Assembly: GCA_050945755.1 (NCBI GenBank)
Contig: JBMNTN010000048.1
Coordinates: 1-15,179 of the forward strand
DNA from: JAQVXR01 sp050945755
GTDB lineage: Bacteria; Bacillota; Dehalobacteriia; Dehalobacteriales; Dehalobacteriaceae
Direction of reading: 5' to 3'
DNA: 15,179 nt
Numbering within the stretch: position 1 is the stretch's first letter; each line of letters starts with the position of its first letter. The translations under genes and the position numbers were made by a program. This document shows, in pieces, positions 1 through 6,166 of the stretch. The notes under the pieces were generated by a model that was not told the DNA's origin, did no database searches, and saw only the letters and a list, made by a program, of their open reading frames with translations.

Positions 1-4
1 CGGG

Positions 5-17
5 TCTTTGACAGTTG
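5..17 (+). repeat. Left terminal inverted repeat of the IS
   Basis: TCTTTGACAGTTG is the exact reverse complement of 1939-1951. Matching stops at both edges, so the terminal repeat is 13 bp as far as can be seen. Confidence 0.8.
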
Positions 18-37
18 AATATAAATAAAATCCCTAA

Positions 38-64
38 AAGCCTTGTTATAGGCTTATTTTTTTT
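38..64 (+). terminator. Inward-facing terminator-like hairpin at IS left end
   Basis: A 6-bp stem AAGCCT/AGGCTT (38-43 and 50-55) with a 6-nt loop is followed by A and then a run of eight T. It sits between the left end and the transposase promoter, so it would stop transcription arriving from outside the element before it reaches the transposase gene. Such end terminators are known in other insertion sequences. The role here is inferred from structure alone. Confidence 0.5.
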
Positions 65-88
65 GTCAAATTTTCCAGATTATTAGTG

Positions 89-114
89 CACAATGTGTCA
101 CAATGTGTTATAAT
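89..114 (+). promoter_or_regulatory. Transposase promoter with tandem operator-like sites
   Basis: A perfect TATAAT (109-114) lies 28 nt before the chosen ATG. It directly follows two exact tandem copies of CACAATGTGT (89-98 and 99-108). Each contains the 9-nt palindrome CACAATGTG, so the pair looks like a repressor or transposase binding site occupying the -35/spacer region. No good -35 hexamer is present at 16-18 bp spacing. Autoregulation is an inference. Confidence 0.5.
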
Positions 115-142
115 TACTATATATTATGAAAAAGGTGATGCT

Positions 143-1861
143 ATGAGACTGCAAATATCTCGAACAAAAAATGCTGCGTCCTTTTATGTGGTCAAGTCCG
201 TTTACGCAGACGGCAAACGTACTAACAAAGTTCATAAAAAACTTGGAACTTACGAGGAGCTAAAGGCTAAACTCGGTGACAGGGATCCCTACGAATGGGC
301 TAAAGAATATGTTGCAGAACTGAACCGTCTTGAAAGAGAAGGCCGGGAACCCGTAGTAATTGCAAAGTACTCGCCCTCCAAATTGATTAATAAAGGTGAG
401 CAGCGTAGCTTTAATGGGGGATATCTGTTTCTGCAGAAAATCTATCATGAGATGGGGATCAATAAGATATGCAGTGAAATCTCTGACAAATATAAATTCG
501 AATATAATTTGGACTCTATTCTTTCAAGACTGCTTTACGGTAGAATTCTTTTTCCCTCCTCAAAGTTGTCCACTTATGAACTTTCATCCGAATTGCTTGA
601 ACCTCCAGATTTTGAACTTCATCATATTTATCGCGCACTTGAGGTTATAGCAAAAGAAACGGATTTCATTCAGTCATCCCTGTACCAGAACAGCCTGTCT
701 CTTTCCCGACGGGATACTGGCATCCTTTACTATGACTGCACCAACTATTTCTTTGAAATTGAACAGGATGAAGGTCTAAAGCAATACGGATTTGCTAAGG
801 ACCATAAACCAAATCCTATAGTCCAAATGGGCCTTTTCATGGATGGAGACGGCATACCCCTCGCTTTTAGTATTACAGCAGGAAACAAAAATGAACAACT
901 TACACTTAAACCTCTAGAAAAGAAGATTTTATCCGATTTCAAACTCTCAAAGTTTGTAGTATGCACAGATGCAGGACTTGCCTCAAATAGCAACCGGAAA
1001 TTTAACGATAAAGGAGACAGAGCCTTCATTACTACCCAATCAATTAAAAAACTCAAAGCTTACTTAAGAGAATGGGCACTTGATCCCCAAGGCTGGCATC
1101 TGGTTGGCAGTTCAAAAACCTACAATATTCGTGAATTGGATGAAAAACTAGACAAAGAAAAAATATTCTACAAAGAGCGTTGGATCAAAGAGGGTGAGCT
1201 GGAGCAAAAACTAATTGTCACTTATTCCATTAAGTACAGGGACTACCATATTAAAATCCGTAATTTACAAATTGATCGTGCCCTTAAGGCTCTCGATACT
1301 AATCCCGCGAAGATTAAAAGGCATCGGCAGAATGATTACAAGCGCTTTATCGAAAAAACAACTTGCACCGCCGACGGAGAAGTTGCTGAAAGTGAAATCT
1401 ATAGCCTTAACACCGACCTGATTGAAAGCGAAGCAGCCTATGATGGCTTTTACGCTGTATGCACGAACCTGGACGAAGAGGCAACTGAAATTGCAAAGAT
1501 CAACAGACGGCGCTGGGAAATTGAAGAGTGCTTCCGAATCCTAAAAAGTGAATTCAAAGCAAGACCCGTATATTTGAAAAAAGATGACAGAATCACAGCG
1601 CATTTTACAACCTGTTTCATAGCGCTGATTATTTACAGAATTCTGGAAAGGAAACTGAATGAGCAGTTCACATGTGATACTATTATCAGCAGTTTACGAA
1701 AAATGAACTTTAAAAAATTAAAGGGAGAAGGTTATGAGCCAATATACACAAGAACTGACTTTACTGATGCCTTGCACGCATCATTCGGGTTCCGTACAGA
1801 TTACGAACTCGTTACATTAAAACGGATGAAAAAAATTTTTAAGGCAACAAAAAGCAGGTAG
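143..1861 (+). CDS. IS1634-family DDE transposase
   Basis: A 572-aa transposase that would catalyse cut-and-paste movement of the surrounding element. The start is set at the ATG preceded by AAAGGTGAT, giving an N-terminus MRLQISRTKN typical of the family; the frame is open upstream to 86 but that would run through the promoter. The RNase-H-like DDE core is visible: first Asp in YYDCTNYFFE (about D198) followed by the family block YGFAKDHKPNP, second Asp in VCTDAGLAS (about D276), and the Glu in RWEIEECFRILK (about E461), where R457-E461-K468 fits the R-(3)-E-(6)-K spacing of IS4-type enzymes, with Asn in place of the usual Tyr. Full length, with no frameshift or internal stop, so it may be active. 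Confidence 0.92.
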   Translation: MRLQISRTKNAASFYVVKSVYADGKRTNKVHKKLGTYEELKAKLGDRDPYEWAKEYVAELNRLEREGREPVVIAKYSPSKLINKGEQRSFNGGYLFLQKIYHEMGINKICSEISDKYKFEYNLDSILSRLLYGRILFPSSKLSTYELSSELLEPPDFELHHIYRALEVIAKETDFIQSSLYQNSLSLSRRDTGILYYDCTNYFFEIEQDEGLKQYGFAKDHKPNPIVQMGLFMDGDGIPLAFSITAGNKNEQLTLKPLEKKILSDFKLSKFVVCTDAGLASNSNRKFNDKGDRAFITTQSIKKLKAYLREWALDPQGWHLVGSSKTYNIRELDEKLDKEKIFYKERWIKEGELEQKLIVTYSIKYRDYHIKIRNLQIDRALKALDTNPAKIKRHRQNDYKRFIEKTTCTADGEVAESEIYSLNTDLIESEAAYDGFYAVCTNLDEEATEIAKINRRRWEIEECFRILKSEFKARPVYLKKDDRITAHFTTCFIALIIYRILERKLNEQFTCDTIISSLRKMNFKKLKGEGYEPIYTRTDFTDALHASFGFRTDYELVTLKRMKKIFKATKSR

Positions 1862-1887
1862 CATTGTGCACTTTTTTAAGAATCAAC

Positions 1888-1930
1888 AAAAGCCTGAGAT
1901 CCAATGTTTTCAATGGATACCAGGCTTTTT
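1888..1930. terminator. Bidirectional terminator at IS right end
   Basis: A long interrupted hairpin: AAAAGCCTG (1888-1896) pairs with CAGGCTTTT (1921-1929), and inner arms ATCCA and TGGAT pair around an AATGTTTTCA loop. It ends in TTTTT on the + strand and has A residues on the 5' side, so it could end both the transposase transcript and the lipoprotein transcript from the other strand. Its outer stem resembles that of the left-end hairpin. Confidence 0.75.
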
Positions 1931-1938
1931 CTTCTCAG

Positions 1939-1951
1939 CAACTGTCAAAGA
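1939..1951 (-). repeat. Right terminal inverted repeat of the IS
   Basis: CAACTGTCAAAGA is the exact reverse complement of 5-17. Confidence 0.8.
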
Positions 1952-1985
1952 TAGGATTATACCATAGCACATATGAAAATGCAAG

Positions 1986-2591
1986 TTATTTATCTAACGG
2001 ATTTGTTCCTTGTTTCTCATTTTTTTCACCCTGGTTTGACATCTGCTGATATAACTCGTCCTTGGTTTTGATCATTTCAAAAGACCCGGCCACATCTTGC
2101 AACAATCCCTGCAGAACATTGAGGTCTCCCGTTGGAGCAGTAAAGAGCAGGTAGTAGCGTATCCCCACTTCCGGTTCTAAAATGATCGTGTAAATCTCCA
2201 CCTTCGCCCCATCTTTTAGAGTGCCTTTTGCCGTAAATTGATATACATCGGTCAAATTATCGTCCGACAGTTTCTCCGCTTCCAGGTTGGAAAACTGCTT
2301 CCCTAAATAATAAATAACCTCCTCAGCCAATTGTTTCATAGAATAGTAGCCATACCCACCGACCTCCGCAACAATATTAAGCACAACCGGTGGCTTTTCA
2401 CCGGTAAAAGCTACAGAGGTATCATCCTCCGCCTGTTTAACCCAATCGCGCGGAACAGTAATGGAGTATCCGGCGTGAGGGTGGGTATAATGATAAGTCC
2501 CGTTTTCTAAAGATTGCAGGGAAGGTTCGTTCCCGCAGCCGGTAAGTGTCCCAAAGAATATGATTAACAATAGGAAAACATATTTTTTCAT
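1986..2591 (-). CDS. Lipoprotein with PsbP/DUF1795-like domain
   Basis: A 201-aa secreted lipoprotein. Residues 1-18 are a type II signal peptide (MKKYVFLLLIIFFGTLTG) with lipobox LTGC, so Cys19 would be lipid-modified and the protein held on the outer face of the membrane. The remainder has the pattern of the PsbP/DUF1795 fold: an opening GYSITVPRDW strand block, alternating strands, and a C-terminal FTAPTGDLN...VAGSFEMI segment. Proteins of this kind in Gram-positives have no assigned biochemical role, and no catalytic residues are apparent. The tail (about 180-201) is Gln/Asn/Lys-rich and probably disordered. AGGA lies 8 nt before the ATG. It is transcribed divergently from the 3D-domain gene and its 3' end abuts the IS, so any original downstream partner may have been displaced. 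Confidence 0.8.
   Translation of the reverse strand: MKKYVFLLLIIFFGTLTGCGNEPSLQSLENGTYHYTHPHAGYSITVPRDWVKQAEDDTSVAFTGEKPPVVLNIVAEVGGYGYYSMKQLAEEVIYYLGKQFSNLEAEKLSDDNLTDVYQFTAKGTLKDGAKVEIYTIILEPEVGIRYYLLFTAPTGDLNVLQGLLQDVAGSFEMIKTKDELYQQMSNQGEKNEKQGTNPLDK
2486..2500 (+). repeat. 15-bp direct repeat, copy 1 (within lipoprotein gene)
   Basis: TATAATGATAAGTCC recurs exactly at 2626-2640. This copy lies in the coding region, on the strand opposite to the gene. It could be coincidence or a trace of a small duplication. Confidence 0.5.
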
Positions 2592-2625
2592 TTTGATATC
2601 CTATTTCAGGGGTTTGCCTGATGTC

Positions 2626-2640
2626 TATAATGATAAGTCC
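2626..2640 (+). repeat. 15-bp direct repeat, copy 2 (lipoprotein / 3D gene spacer)
   Basis: Second exact copy of TATAATGATAAGTCC, in the 159-bp spacer between the divergent lipoprotein and 3D-domain genes. The preceding GCCTGATGTC resembles the GCCTGATATA-type repeats of 3279-3374. Confidence 0.5.
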
Positions 2641-2667
2641 AGTGATTAGCTTGAATTTTTCAACATC

Positions 2668-2682
2668 TCAAGCCTGACCCTG
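2668..2682 (+). repeat. Dispersed REP-like element TCAAGCCTGACCC
   Basis: Copy of a 13-bp core found six times in this window, always in the same orientation. This copy lies in the divergent spacer upstream of the 3D-domain gene, without a coding role. Confidence 0.65.
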
Positions 2683-2750
2683 TTAATACTTACCAGTTTA
2701 AATTTACATGAAAAGTCAAAAATAAGCTTGTGCAAAGGAGGTATTAACCA

Positions 2751-3194
2751 GTGAAAAAGTCTATGGCAACAATGCTCTTGCTTGCCGGGCTGTTTTTCCC
2801 ATGTTGACTGCCTGTTTTGGCTGCCCAAGACCAATTAGATGATCAAGCAGTTGCAGCCTTTTTTTCCCTGACTGGATATCAAGCCGGGGTTCCGATGGAA
2901 ATGACAGCTACGGCATACGATGCCTGCATCCAATGCTGCGGTAAGACCGACAGGATCACTAAATCGGGCACTAGGGCTCTTCCCGGTCATACTATCGCGG
3001 TGGACCCAAAGGTGATTCCCCTCGGCACCCAAGTCTATATTGAAACACTGGGTGTATTTACCGCCGAAGACACCGGCAGAGCAATAAAGGGTCGCCGGAT
3101 CGACATTTATATGGAGACACACGAGCAGGCATTCAAATTCGGCATAAAAAATCTGAAAGTCTATATGTTAAATGATAAGGTAACAGAACTTTAA
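2751..3194 (+). pseudogene. 3D-domain cell-wall protein interrupted by an in-frame TGA
   Basis: The C-terminal part (from about 2880) is a 3D domain, named for its three conserved aspartates, as in YocH/RpfB-type peptidoglycan-acting proteins. The signature runs TATAYDA, IAVDPKVIPLGTQVYIE, AEDTGRAIKGRRIDIY and a closing FGIKNLKVYML. The likely original start is the GTG at 2751, 8 nt after the strong site AAAGGAGGT. It opens a normal signal peptide (MKKSMATMLLLAGLFFPC), but the next codon is TGA (2805-2807), after which the same frame resumes LPVLAAQDQ and runs to the TAA. One base change (TGG to TGA) would explain this. It may be a recent nonsense mutation, a sequencing error, or leaky readthrough. 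Re-initiation at TTG 2817 would give a 125-aa protein without an export signal, so the gene is probably non-functional unless the stop is suppressed. Confidence 0.75.
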
Positions 3195-3222
3195 AGTAAA
3201 GAAAATAATATGTAAAAAATTG

Positions 3223-3248
3223 GTCCGGTTTTGATGCCGGACTTTTTT
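3223..3248. terminator. Bidirectional intrinsic terminator
   Basis: Perfect 6-bp stem GTCCGG/CCGGAC (3223-3228 and 3237-3242) followed by TTTTTT on the + strand, 28 bp after the 3D gene stop. On the - strand the same stem is followed after CAA by six T (complement of 3214-3219), so it can also end transcripts arriving from the carbonic-anhydrase side. Confidence 0.85.
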
Positions 3249-3254
3249 AAATTG

Positions 3255-3438
3255 TCAAGCCTGACCCCATTATTGTGGTGCCTGATATAACTTATGATGC
3301 CTGACACTAGACCCTTGAGAAGTTGGGCATCTTCCCTGATCAGATGTGCCTGATATACTTATGATGCCTGACACTTATAAACTTGATACCATTTACCAAC
3401 TTATTAACTGATTGATTAAACTTTTCAAGCCTGACCCC
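3255..3438 (+). repeat. Intergenic repeat cluster (REP-like and paired 30-bp repeats)
   Basis: This stretch has no credible gene. It holds two TCAAGCCTGACCCC elements (3255-3268 and 3425-3438). Between them are two near-identical copies of a roughly 30-bp direct repeat (about 3279-3308 and 3346-3374) that start TGCCTGATATA and end GATGCCTGACACT, differing by one A. The repeats share the CCTGA(C/T) core. A further copy of the first element (3491-3503) overlaps the end of the next gene. Short dispersed elements of this GGGGTCAGGCTTGA type recall REP sequences mobilised by REP-associated tyrosine transposases, but no such transposase is in the window. Confidence 0.7.
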
Positions 3439-3490
3439 AACAACTTATGGCATCAACTCCTGGTGGCTCATTAACTTATTAAGTAGCTTT

Positions 3491-3503
3491 TCAAGCCTGA
3501 CCC
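3491..3503 (+). repeat. REP-like element forming the carbonic anhydrase 3' end
   Basis: A copy of TCAAGCCTGACCC whose reverse complement is read as Gly-Gln-Ala-stop by the gene on the - strand. The element thus supplies the last three codons and the TGA. Confidence 0.75.
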
Positions 3504-4012
3504 TGTTTTCGGCGGTATTCATATCCCAATTTCACATAGTGTTCAGCCCCATGGGTCAACCCTTTTGCCTGTTCCTCCGTGACCTGCTTGACAATTTTCC
3601 CCGGCACTCCCATCACCATTGAACGAGGCGGAATGATTTTTCCCTCCGGAATCAAAGCTCCGGCTCCAATAATGCACTCATCTCCAATCACCGCTCCATT
3701 CATAATGATCGAGCCCATACCGATAATGCATTTATCCCCAACAGTGCATCCATGCAGAATCACCCCATGGCCGACAGTAACTAAATTTCCCACTTTCACC
3801 GGTGAACCGGCATCCACATGGATCACACAATTATCTTGAATATTTGTCTTTTCTCCAATGGTGATGCTATCAATATCTCCCCGGATGGTGCTATGAAACC
3901 AAACATTAGAGTCCTTTCCTAAATATACTTTGCCAATCACATCAGCATCATCTGCAATGAAACAAGCTTCTTTGATTTCAGGTTCATTTCCTTCAAATGT
4001 AATAACAGCCAC
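3491..4012 (-). CDS. Gamma-class carbonic anhydrase-like protein (left-handed beta-helix)
   Basis: A 173-aa hexapeptide-repeat protein of the gamma carbonic anhydrase / YrdA-PaaY group, which forms trimers with Zn (or Fe) sites between subunits and may hydrate CO2. Visible family features: repeated (I/V)G-x4 hexapeptides over residues 20-140, RGD at 44-46, NIQDN at 57-61, and the three metal-ligand histidines at H65 (VIHVD), H82 and H87 (GHGVILHG). The motif VPGKIVKQV follows at the end of the helix. Length is normal. The start is GTG, fixed by AGGAGG seven bases upstream; the ATG inside that region is out of frame. The last codons (GQA, stop) come from a dispersed repeat. It lies 92 bp after the hexokinase gene on the same strand and may have its own weak promoter. 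Confidence 0.88.
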   Translation of the reverse strand: MAVITFEGNEPEIKEACFIADDADVIGKVYLGKDSNVWFHSTIRGDIDSITIGEKTNIQDNCVIHVDAGSPVKVGNLVTVGHGVILHGCTVGDKCIIGMGSIIMNGAVIGDECIIGAGALIPEGKIIPPRSMVMGVPGKIVKQVTEEQAKGLTHGAEHYVKLGYEYRRKQGQA

Positions 4013-4052
4013 TCGTCATCCTCCTGTCATTTTCTTAAAGATTTTCCTATTC

Positions 4053-4081
4053 ATTATGCCACATTAATTGTCTTATAAAAA
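4053..4081 (-). promoter_or_regulatory. Weak candidate promoter for the carbonic anhydrase gene
   Basis: On the - strand a CATAAT (complement of 4053-4058) follows a poor -35 TTTTTA (complement of 4076-4081) with 17-bp spacing, about 40 bp before the GTG start. No terminator is visible between hexokinase and this gene, so read-through is equally possible. Confidence 0.3.
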
Positions 4082-4104
4082 GAATGAGTTGAGAGATAAC
4101 AAGT

Positions 4105-5418
4105 TTAATTAGTCAAGCCGGCAATTGCCGCCCCGATTAAAGGCGCATTGTCCACCTGGACAAATTCATAATAAAGCTCTTTCTCATCAGTTAAATACTT
4201 CTTTAAAAAATAATTGACCCGATCCCGCAGACCTTTTATGCGGTAAAATGTCGTCCCGTCCGCCGTAATACACACAGGACGACGGGGATCAGTTCCCCGT
4301 CCGGTTTTTATCATTAATGCGGAAAGCTTAATTGCCACAAGGAAAGCCGCCCGTTCAATAATGCGATCCATCAGATAATAAAGGGCAAGAGCATCCTCAT
4401 CACTGCCATTTTGTAAACATCGGGAGAGAGGGTTTTTCGACCCAGGAGGATAGTGGAAAAAATCATTCACATCAATCGTCTTTAGGGCAGCCAGATCACT
4501 AATGCTTTGGGAAAAGCCGGACGAGAAAATCCCGGATGCCGCTGCCCTTTTCCCAGTCAGTAAAATTAGTTCTCCCAAATAAGCTCCGGATATCATTTTT
4601 TCGAATAGATAATGGCCAGGGTCTTTTAAAGAACGGTCAAACTCCCAATCGATCACACCGCGCGGTGCTTTCCCATAGGATCCGGATTCCACATTGATAA
4701 TCATTCTTTTTGCCGGATCAAGATCAGCTATTTTTCCGATATTGTGGTTTTCCTCGATGTAACAGGTGTTTGAGCCGGTGCCCAGGATAAAACCAATAAA
4801 GCTATCGAAATCCCTTTCTCCGGAAAGGGTTTTCCCCGCCAGCAGCGTCGCCACAGTATCGTTTAAAATCACTACTTTTTTTTCTTCATTGAATCCCTGC
4901 TTTTTTAGTGCCGCGAGTAAGTTCTTTCCAATTAATTCCCCTTCGATATCCTTCACTTTTAATTCCTTCGTCAGGCAGATCAACCGCCCGTCTTTATCAG
5001 GCAAAATCTCTGTGGGATATGAAAAGCAAAAACCGATCAAATCACTTTCATTAATTATCTCACCGGTATAACGGGCTAAGGAGGTAAAGAAATCTTCTTT
5101 GCTTATCTCCCCGGTGGAACCGGGCATAGGGAAAACCTTAAATTTTTTAATGACAGGTTTTTTCTCCCGGTCAAAAGAAACCAGCGCCACCCGAAAATTT
5201 GTTCCTCCGGCATCCACCACAATAATCGGCTTCTCCCGTGGAATCTCCCCGCCAGGTTCAATATAGGTGGGAATCATTTTCAACGAGCCGTCTTTTCCTG
5301 CCAGGCCTTTTTCCATTTCTTCCAGAAACAGCCGGCAGTTGACAGTAAAATCAATTTGCTGATAATGCATCTGATGATCGGTGAGAAAATCATCAATCTT
5401 TTTACGGATTCTCTCCAT
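4105..5418 (-). CDS. Hexokinase, eukaryote-type (Hexokinase_1/Hexokinase_2 fold)
   Basis: A 437-aa ATP-dependent hexose kinase, a cytosolic entry enzyme for glucose or other hexoses. It belongs to the eukaryotic hexokinase family rather than the shorter bacterial ROK or Glk glucokinases. Motifs in order: phosphate-1 loop VVDAGGTNFRVALV (67-80), sugar-binding GFCFSYPTE (129-137), catalytic Asp in ILNDTVATLL (D187), phosphate-2 loop GFILGTGSNTCYIEE (209-223), substrate contacts in INVESGSYG (241-249; usually NxEWGxF), the family helix KMISGAYLGEL (274-284), adenosine motif ITADGTTF (384-391), and C-terminal APLIGAAIAG. All main catalytic elements are present, so it should be active. It lies 61 bp after the S-component gene with no terminator between, so the B12 operon may read into it, although no functional link is evident. 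Confidence 0.9.
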   Translation of the reverse strand: MERIRKKIDDFLTDHQMHYQQIDFTVNCRLFLEEMEKGLAGKDGSLKMIPTYIEPGGEIPREKPIIVVDAGGTNFRVALVSFDREKKPVIKKFKVFPMPGSTGEISKEDFFTSLARYTGEIINESDLIGFCFSYPTEILPDKDGRLICLTKELKVKDIEGELIGKNLLAALKKQGFNEEKKVVILNDTVATLLAGKTLSGERDFDSFIGFILGTGSNTCYIEENHNIGKIADLDPAKRMIINVESGSYGKAPRGVIDWEFDRSLKDPGHYLFEKMISGAYLGELILLTGKRAAASGIFSSGFSQSISDLAALKTIDVNDFFHYPPGSKNPLSRCLQNGSDEDALALYYLMDRIIERAAFLVAIKLSALMIKTGRGTDPRRPVCITADGTTFYRIKGLRDRVNYFLKKYLTDEKELYYEFVQVDNAPLIGAAIAGLTN

Positions 5419-5479
5419 CCCAACTCTCTTTTCCCATTAATATCTTACTCTAATCATATCATAAACTCCTGAATGGCAT

Positions 5480-6166
5480 TCATGGGGCACTCATTCTTTT
5501 TCTGAAACGGACGAGGATATGGTAAAAAGATTTACCAAAAACAAGGGTAAAAATCACATTTCCCAGAGCGTGAATGATATCAAAAGGAAAGCTGGCCGCA
5601 TAGGTGGCAAGAAAAGTGCGCCAATTAAGAGGGTAGATAAAAGCTGCCCAATGCCAAAAATTCATGATCCAGCCAAATAAAAATCCCCATAAGACTCCCA
5701 AGAGGAGAAAAGAAACGAGATGAAAATCCTTCATCCTTCCTCCTAAAAGTGCTGCCGTGGCCCCGGCAAGACCCCAGCAAAACATCTGCCAGGGAGTCCA
5801 TGGACCCTGACCGAGAAAAAAGTTAGACACCAAGGCAGCCAATGCCCCCACCATAAATCCTGTCCGGGATCCAAAAACATAACCGCTGATCATCACCAAA
5901 AAAGTAACCGGCTGCAAACTAACCACCGCAGAAAAGGGTATGCGAGAAACGGTTGCCAGTGACGCCATAGTCGCAATGAGAGCCACTTCTTTGGAGGAAA
6001 CAGGGCTTTTTTCAAAACGGCGGAAAAAGATAATTAAATACAGGCCAATCACAATCAGAGAAAACAAAGCCCAGTTCATATCATAAAAAACATTTTCCGG
6101 CACGATGCTTAGCATAAGTAAAAGGGCAGCTATGCCAATGAGCAGCCAAACCTTCTTACTGCTCAT
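5480..6166 (-). CDS. ECF transporter S component, probably for cobalamin (CbrT-like)
   Basis: A 228-aa integral membrane protein, the substrate-binding subunit of an energy-coupling factor importer. About eight hydrophobic segments can be seen: two in an N-terminal extension (about 5-50), then a six-helix S-component core starting at SSKEVALIATMASLATVSR. The core includes the block LVSNFFLGQGPWTPWQMFCWGL (about 114-134), which recurs in ECF S components linked to corrinoid uptake. It is the last gene of the riboswitch operon; its ATG overlaps the preceding stop as TAATG and has the site GAGGGAAG. The substrate is inferred from the B12 riboswitch and the transcobalamin-like partners; the family alone does not fix it, and cobinamide or another corrinoid is possible. 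Confidence 0.85.
   Translation of the reverse strand: MSSKKVWLLIGIAALLLMLSIVPENVFYDMNWALFSLIVIGLYLIIFFRRFEKSPVSSKEVALIATMASLATVSRIPFSAVVSLQPVTFLVMISGYVFGSRTGFMVGALAALVSNFFLGQGPWTPWQMFCWGLAGATAALLGGRMKDFHLVSFLLLGVLWGFLFGWIMNFWHWAAFIYPLNWRTFLATYAASFPFDIIHALGNVIFTLVFGKSFYHILVRFRKRMSAP

Larger units (their letters stand above)
5..1951 (+). mobile_element. IS1634-family insertion sequence, apparently complete
   Basis: A 1.9-kb element bounded by 13-bp perfect inverted repeats (TCTTTGACAGTTG at the left, its complement at the right) and holding one intact transposase gene. Hairpins with a shared AAAAGCCT/AGGCTT stem core lie inside both ends, and an 11-bp inverted pair (AGTGCACAATG, 85-95 and 1862-1872) brackets the coding region. 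One long transposase with flanking short inverted repeats fits the IS1634 group of the IS4-like DDE elements. I could not find a target-site duplication: only 4 bases of left flank (CGGG) are visible and they do not match the TAGGA on the right, so the exact outer base of each end is uncertain. The right end lies 34 bp from the stop codon of the lipoprotein gene on the other strand. Confidence 0.85.

Noticed and set aside
1..1960. Target-site duplication of the IS
   Set aside because: The 4 visible bases on the left (CGGG) do not match the right flank (TAGGA); too little left flank is present to decide.
2805..2807. Selenocysteine or a reassigned TGA codon
   Set aside because: A selenocysteine in the hydrophobic core of a signal peptide has no plausible role and I see no convincing SECIS element. 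TGA serves as an ordinary stop at the carbonic anhydrase and EcfA genes, so code reassignment is not supported.
2646..2834. 62-aa open frame on the - strand opposite the 3D gene start
   Set aside because: No ribosome site or recognisable composition; it lies antisense to a clear signal-peptide region and a repeat element.
5419..5479. Terminator between the S component and hexokinase genes
   Set aside because: A short TGAAT/ATTCA stem is present but has few G-C pairs and no T-run, so I do not call a terminator; read-through into hexokinase stays possible.
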